Positions 56,658 to 64,000 of a DNA stretch of 64,000 bases are shown here, piece after piece; positions within the stretch are counted from its first letter, which is position 1, and every line of letters begins with the position of its first letter. Under the pieces are notes generated by a model that saw only the letters and a list, made by a program, of their open reading frames with translations, made no database searches and was not told the DNA's origin. The translations under genes were made by a program, and so were the position numbers. This stretch comes from Panopea generosa. Taxonomy: Eukaryota; Mollusca; Bivalvia; Adapedonta; Hiatellidae. The stretch spans positions 53,287,250-53,351,249 of the forward strand of contig CM055895.1 in the NCBI GenBank assembly GCA_029582155.1. The letters run 5' to 3'.

Positions 56658-59600
56658 GCCTAATCTGACAATACATAGCCAGTCTCAACACAATCCTGGT
56701 CTAACACCATATATCCAATTAGGACTAATCTGACACAACAGAGCCAGTCTCAACACAGTCCTTGTCTGACAACATAACATTATATCCAATCAGGCCTAAT
56801 CTGACACAACATAGCCAGTCTCAACACAGTCCTGGTCTGACACCATATATCCAATCAGGCCTGATCTGACACTATGTAGCCAGTCTCAATACAGTCCTGA
56901 TCTGACACCATATATCCAATCTGGTCTGATCTGACACTATATACCAAGTCTGAATACAGTCATGATATGACACAATATATCTAATCTTGCCTGATCTGAC
57001 ACTATATGGCCAGTCTGAACACAGTCATGATATGACACCATATATCCAATCAGGCCTGATCTGACTCCGTATATCCAATCAGGCCTGATCTGACTCCGTA
57101 TATCCAATCAGGCCTGATCTGACTCTGTATATCCAATCAGGCCTGATCTGACTCCATATATCCAATCAGGCCTGATCTGACACTACAGAGCCAGTCTTAA
57201 CACAGTCCTGGTCTGACACAATATATTCACTTTGGCCTGGTCTGATACTACATAGCCAGCTAGTCTTAACACAGTGATAATCTGACACCATATATCCAAT
57301 CAGTCCTGATCTGACACTGAATTACCAGTCTCAACACAGTCCTGGTCTGACACCATATATCCAATCAGGCCTGATCTAACACTTCAGAGTCAGTCTTAAC
57401 ACAGTCCTGATCTGACACCATATTTCCAATCAGGTCTGATCTGACACTACATAGCCAGTCTTAAACCAGTCCTGATCTGACACCATATATCCAGTCAGGT
57501 CTGATCTGACACTACATAGCCAGTCTTAATACAGTCCTGATCTGACACAATATATCCAGTCAGGCCTGATCTGACTCTACATAGCCAGTCTTAACACAGT
57601 CCTGATCTGACACAATATATCCAATCTGTCCTGATCTGACACTACATTATCATTACTTACACAGGTTTGATCTGACACTAAATAACCAGTCTCAACACAG
57701 TGCTGATCTGACATCGTATATCCAATCAGGCCTGATCTGACACTACATAGCCAGTCTGAACACAGTCATGATCTGACACCATATATAATTATCCAATTAT
57801 GCCTGATCTGACACTACAGAGCAAGTATTAACACAGTCCTGATTTGACAACATATATCCAATCAGGCCTGATATCACACTACAAAGCCAGTCTTAACACA
57901 GTCCTGATCTGACACCATATATCCATATCCAATCAGGCCTGATGTCACACTACAAAGCCAGTCTCAACACAGTCCTGATTTGACACAATATATCCAGTCA
58001 GGCCTGATATCCACTACAAAACCAGTCTTAACACAGTCATGATCTGACACCATATATCCGATCAGGCCTGATATCACACTACAAAGCCAGTTTCAACACA
58101 GTCCTGATTTGACACAATATATCCAATCAGGCCTGATATCACACTTCAAAGCCAGTCTTAACACAGTCATGATCTGACATCATATATCCAATCAGGCCTG
58201 ATCTGACACTACAGAGCCAGTCTAAACACAGTCCTGATTTGACACCATATATCCAATCAGGCCTGATATCACACTACAAAGTCAGTCTTAACACAGTCCT
58301 GACACGACAAAGTCAGCATTAACACAGTCCTGATCTGACATCATATATCCAGTCAGGCTTGATCTGATACTACATAGCCAGTCTGAACACAGTCCTGATC
58401 TGACACCATATGTCCAATCAGGTCTGATATGACACTACATAGCCAGTCTTAATACAGTCCTGATCATACACAATATATCCAGTCAGGCCTGATCTGACTC
58501 TACATAGCCAGTCTTTACACAGTCCTGATCTGACACAATATATCCAATCAGTCCTGATCTGACACTACATAGTCATTACTAACACAGGTCTGATCTGACA
58601 CTAGATAACCAGTCTAAACACAGTCCTGATCTGACATTGTATATCCAATCAGGCCTGATTTGACACTACATAGCCAGTCTGAACACAGTCATGATCTGAC
58701 ACCATACATCCAATCAGGCCTGATCTGACACTACAGAGCAAGTACAAACACAGTCCTGATTTGACACCATATATACAATCAGGCTTGATATCACACTACA
58801 AAGCCAGTCTTAATGCAGTCCTGATCTGACACCATATATCCAATCAGGCCTGATATCACACTGCAAAGCCAGTCTCAACACAGTCCTGATTTGACACAAT
58901 ATATCCAATCAGGCCTGATATCCACTACAAAGCAAGTTTTAACACAGTCATGATCTGACACCATATATCCAATCAGGCCTGATATCACACTACAAAGCCA
59001 GTTTGAACACAGTCATGATCTGACACCATATATCCAATTAGGCCTGATCTGACACTACAGAGCCAGTCTAAACACAGTCCTGATTTGACACCATATATCC
59101 AATCAGGACTCATATCACACTACAAAGTCAGTCTTAACACAGTCCTGACACAACAAAGTCAGCATTAACACAGTCCTGGTCTGACACAATATATCCAATC
59201 AGGCCTGATCTTACACATTTTATCCAATCAAGCTTAATCTGACACTACATAGCCATTATTACCACAGTCCTAATCTGACATCATATATCCAGTAAGGCTT
59301 GATCTGATACTACATAGCCATTATTACCACAGTCCTGATCTGACATCATATATCCAGTCAGGCCTAATCTGACAATACATAGCCAGTCTCAACACAATCC
59401 TGGTCTAACACCATATATCCAATTAGGACTAATCTGACACAACAGAGCCAGTCTCAACACAGTCCTTGTCTGACAACATAACATTATATCCAATCAGGCC
59501 TAATCTGACACAACATAGCCAGTCTCAACACAGTCCTGGTCTGACACCATATATCCAATCAGGCCTGATCTGACACTATGTAGCCAGTCTCAATACAGTC

Positions 59601-62130
59601 CTGATCTGACACCATATATCCAATCTGGTCTGATCTGACACTATATACCAAGTCTGAATACAGTCATGATATGACACAATATATCTAATCTTGCCTGATC
59701 TGACACTATATGGCCAGTCTGAACACAGTCATGATATGACACCATATATCCAATCAGGCCTGATCTGACTCCGTATATCCAATCAGGCCTGATCTGACTC
59801 CGTATATCCAATCAGGCCTGATCTGACTCCATATATCCAATCAGGCCTGATCTGACTCCATATATCCAATCAGGCCTGATCTGACACTACAGAGCCAGTC
59901 TTAACACAGTCCTGGCCTGACACAATATATTCACTTTGGCCTGGTCTGATACTACATAGCCAGCTAGTCTTAACACAGTGATAATCTGACACCATATATC
60001 CAATCAGTCCTGATCTGACACTGAATTACCAGTCTCAACACAGTCCTGGTCTGACACCATATATCCAATCAGGCCTGATCTAACACTTCAGAGTCAGTCT
60101 TAACACAGTCCTGATCTGACACCATATTTCCAATCAGGTCTGATCTGACACTACACAGCCAGTCTTAAACCAGTCCTGATCTGACACCATATATCCAGTC
60201 AGGTCTGATCTGACACTACATAGCCAGTCTTAATACAGTCCTGATCTGACACAATATATCCAGTCAGGCCTGATCTGACTCTACATAGCCAGTCTTAACA
60301 CAGTCCTGATCTGACACAATATATCCAATCTGTCCTGATCTGACACTACATTATCATTACTTACACAGGTTTGATCTGACACTAAATAACCAGTCTCAAC
60401 ACAGTGCTGATCTGACATCGTATATCCAATCAGGCCTGATCTGACACTACATAGCCAGTCTGAACACAGTCATGATCTGACACCATATATAATTATCCAA
60501 TTATGTCTGATCTGACACTACAGAGCAAGTATTAACACAGTCCTGATTTGACAACATATATCCAATCAGGCCTGATATCACACTACAAAGCCAGTCTTAA
60601 CACAGTCCTGATCTGACACCATATATCCATATCCAATCAGGCCTGATGTCACACTACAAAGCCAGTCTCAACACAGTCCTGATTTGACACAATATATCCA
60701 GTCAGGCCTGATATCCACTACAAAACCAGTCTTAACACAGTCATGATCTGACACCATATATCCGATCAGGCCTGATATCACACTACAAAGCCAGTTTCAA
60801 CACAGTCCTGATTTGACACAATATATCCAATCAGGCCTGATATCACACTTCAAAGCCAGTCTTAACACAGTCATGATCTGACATCATATATCCAATCAGG
60901 CCTGATCTGACACTACAGAGCCAGTCTAAACACAGTCCTGATTTGACACCATATATCCAATCAGGCCTGATATCACACTACAAAGTCAGTCTTAACACAG
61001 TCCTGACACGACAAAGTCAGCATTAACACAGTCCTGATCTGACATCATATATCCAGTCAGGCTTGATCTGATACTACATAGCCAGTCTAAACACAGTCAT
61101 GATCTGACACCATATGTCCAATCAGGTCTGATATGACACTACATAGCCAGTCTTAATACAGTCCTGATCATACACAATATATCCAGTCAGGCCTGATCTG
61201 ACTCTACATAGCCAGTCTTTACACAGTCCTGATCTGACACAATATATCCAATCAGTCCTGATCTGACACTACATAGTCATTACTAACACAGGTCTGATCT
61301 GACACTAGATAACCAGTCTAAACACAGTCCTGATCTGACATTGTATATCCAATCAGGCCTGATTTGACACTACATAGCCAGTCTGAACACAGTCATGATC
61401 TGACACCATACATCCAATCAGGCCTGATATGACACTACAGAGCAAGTACAAACACAGTCCTGATTTGACACCATATATCCAATCAGGCTTGATATCACAC
61501 TACAAAGCCAGTCTTAATGCAGTCCTGATCTGACACCATATATCCAATCAGGCCTGATATCACACTGCAAAGCCAGTCTCAACACAGTCCTGATTTGACA
61601 CAATATATCCAATCAGGCCTGATATCCACTACAAAGCAAGTTTTAACACAGTCATGATCTGACACCATATATCCAATCAGACTTGATATCACACTACAAA
61701 GCCAGTCTCAACACAGTCCTGATTTGACACGATATATCCAATCAGGCCTGATATCACACTACAAAGCCAGTCTGAACACAGTCATGATCTGACACCATAT
61801 ATCCAATTAGGCCTGATCTGACACTACAGAGCCAGTCTAAACACAGTCCTGATTTGACACCATATATCCAATCAGGACTCATATCACACTACAAAGTCAG
61901 TCTTAACACAGTCCTGACACAACAAAGTCAGCATTAACACAGTCCTGGTCTGACACAATATATCCAATCAGGCCTGATCTTACACATTTTATCCAATCAA
62001 GCTTAATCTGACACTACATAGCCATTATTACCACAGTCCTAATCTGACATCATATATCCAGTAAGGCTTGATCTGATACTACATAGCCATTATTACCACA
62101 GTCCTGATCTGACATCATATATCCAGTCAG
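56658..62130. repeat. 2.7-kb higher-order duplication in the 65-bp array
   Basis: Block 56658-59361 recurs from 59362 with an offset of 2704 bp (for example AGGACTAATCTGACACAACA at 56721 and 59425). It keeps odd variants such as CATAACATTATATCC and TTCACTTTGGCCTGG. By the end, the offset is 2769 bp (AGTAAGGCTT at 59291 and 62060), exactly one 65-bp unit more. The extra unit lies near 61680-61745. Copies differ at only occasional bases, so the event is recent. Confidence 0.95.
57040..57180. repeat. 29-bp half-unit run inside the 65-bp array
   Basis: TGATCTGACTCCGTATATCC plus AATCAGGCC is repeated four times without the 36-bp part, and again in the second higher-order copy at about 59745-59885. 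It shows the 29-bp half can amplify on its own. Confidence 0.9.
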
Positions 62131-64000
62131 GCCTGATCTGATACTACATAGCCAGTCTGAACACAGTCCTGGTCTGACATCATATATCCAGTCAGGCTTG
62201 ATCTGATACTACATAGCCATTATTACCACAGTCCTGATCTGACATCATATATCCAGCCAGGTTTGATCTGATACTACATAGCCATTACTACCACAGTCCT
62301 GATCTGACATCATATATCCAGTCAGGCTTGATCTGATACTACTTAGCCATTATTACCACAGTCCTGATCTGACATCATATATCCAGTCAGGCTTGATCTG
62401 ATACTACATAGCCATTATTACCAAAGTCCTGATCTGACATCATATATCCAGTCAGGCTTGATCTGATACTACATAGCCAGTCTGAACACAGTCCTGATCT
62501 GACATCATATATCCAGTCAGGCTTGATCTGATACTACATAGCCATTATTACCACAGTCCTGATCTGACATCATATATCTAGTCAGGCTTGATCTGATACT
62601 ACATAGCCAGTCTGAACACAGTCCTAGTCTGACATCACATATCCAGTCAGGTTTGATCTGATACTACATAGCCATTATTACCACAGTCCTGATCTGACAT
62701 CATATATCTAGTCAGGCTTGATCTGATACTACATAGCCAGTCTGAACACAGTCCTAGTCTGACATCACATATCCAGTCAGGCTTGATCTGATACTACATA
62801 GCCATTATTACCACAGTCCTAATCTGACATCATATATCCAGTCAGGCTTGATCTGATACTACATAGCCGTTATTACCACAGTCCTGATCTGACATCATAT
62901 ATCTAGTCAGGCTTGATCTGATACTACATAGCCAGTCTGAACACAGTCCTAGTCTGACATCATATATCCAGTCAGGCTTGATCTGATACTACATAGCGAT
63001 TATTACCAAAGTCCTGATCTGACATCATATATCCAGTCAGGCTTGATCTGATACTACATAGCCATTATTACCACAGTCCTGATCTGACATCATATATCCA
63101 GTCAGGCCTGATCTGATACTACATAGCCATTATTACCACAGTCCTGATCTGACATCATATATCCAGTCAGGCTTGATCTTATACTACATAGCCATTATTA
63201 CCACAGTCCTGATCTGACATCATATATCCAGTCAGGCTTGATCTGATAATACATAGCCAGTCTGAACACAGTCCTGGTCTGACATCATATATCCAGTCAG
63301 GCTTGATCTGATACTACATAGCCATTATTACCAAAGTCCTGATCTGACATCATATATCCAGTCAGGCTTGATCTGATTCTACATAGCGATTATTACCACA
63401 GTCCTGATCTGACATCATATATCCAGTCAGGCTTGATCTGATACTACATAGCCAGTCTGAACACAGTCCTGATCTGACATCATATATCCAGTCAGGCTTG
63501 ATCTGATACTACATAGCGATTATTACCACAGTCCTGATCTGACATCATATATCCAGTCAGGCTTGATCTGATACTACATAGCCAGTCTGAACACAGTCCT
63601 GATCTGACATCATATATCCAGTCAGGCTTGATCTGATACTACATAGCCATTATTACCACAGTCCTGATCTGACATCATATATCTAGTCAGGCTTGATCTG
63701 ATACTACATAGCGATTATTACCACAGTCCTGATCTGACATCATATATCCAGTCAGGCTTGATCTGATACTACATAGCCATTATTACCACAGTCTTGATCT
63801 GACATCATATATCCAGTCAGGCCTGATCTGATACTACATAGCAAGTCTCAACACAGTCCTGGTCTGACATCATATATCCAGTCAGGCTTGATCTGATACT
63901 ACAGAGCCAGTCTGAACACAGTTCTGATCTGACATCATATATCCAGTCAGGCTTGATCTGATTCTACATAGCGATTATTACCACAGTCCTGATCTGACAT
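62130..64000. repeat. homogenised 65-bp subfamily
   Basis: Units read GACATCATATATCCAGTCAG, GCTTGATCTGATACTACATA and GCCATTATTACCACAGTCCT (or AGCCAGTCTGAACACAGTCC). The consistent TCAGGCTTGAT replaces the palindromic ATCAGGCCTGAT of the older units. Two end types (ATTATTACCACAG and AGTCTGAACACAG) alternate irregularly. Confidence 0.9.

Larger units (their letters stand above)
55818..64000. repeat. 65-bp satellite array (right-truncated)
   Basis: The unit is 65 bp: TGATCTGACACCATATATCC, AATCAGGCC, TGATCTGACACTACATAGCC and AGTCTCAACACAGTCC. It is made of two related parts of 29 and 36 bp, each starting TGATCTGACAC. It starts directly where the 26-bp array ends and continues past the window. 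Early units (55818-56640) have TTCATGATCTGA and CAACACATTC variants. From about 62130 a distinct, more uniform subfamily takes over. Confidence 0.97.

Overview
The window looks like AT-rich eukaryotic nuclear DNA, most likely from a marine invertebrate and probably a mollusc (possibly a bivalve). The evidence is indirect. There are no operons, no closely packed bacterial-type genes and no ribosome binding sites. There are tRNA-derived SINE-like heads with Pol III A and B boxes, and C-terminal remnants of three non-LTR retrotransposons. The SINE body at about 29.0-29.4 kb resembles elements I associate with molluscan genomes. No host protein-coding gene can be supported. The long open frames are by-products of stop-free tandem repeats.

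Layout. 1-6960: a 51-bp satellite with a 1.9-kb higher-order duplication, cut by the left edge. 6971-7374: a dispersed repeat with a second copy at 46844-47234. 7375-11229: single-copy DNA holding a tRNA-like fragment and a possible DNA-transposon end. 11230-13500: a 26-bp minisatellite. 13501-17101: single-copy DNA with a 0.2-kb near-tandem duplication. 17102-18072: a mixed 35/54-bp array. 18073-19336: single-copy DNA with a 132-bp tandem duplication. 19337-25370: trinucleotide arrays and a 39-bp minisatellite. 26518-27409: a 67-bp array bracketed by direct repeats. 29011-29445: a tRNA-headed SINE with an internally amplified 38-bp segment, followed by a pentanucleotide mosaic. 29983-33720: two related LINE 3' ends and more of the 67-bp array. 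34040-34900: a third LINE end of another type. 39580-40195: a hexamer/dodecamer array. 41000-42060: a cluster of hairpin-forming motifs. 42357-44713: a GC-rich 38-bp array. 45176-46170: microsatellites around a second tRNA-like element. 48700-49020: a palindrome-rich block with a 14-bp array. 51040-55816: a second, unrelated 26-bp minisatellite. 55818-64000: a 65-bp satellite with a 2.7-kb higher-order duplication, cut by the right edge.

More than half of the 64 kb is tandemly repeated. At least ten unrelated repeat families are present, several with nested duplications. The transposon remnants tend to sit at the edges of arrays. The main biological content is therefore repeat evolution: array birth, higher-order amplification, local homogenisation and retroelement-microsatellite association. 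I saw no operating gene system. Short host exons could be hidden in the single-copy stretches and cannot be recognised by eye.
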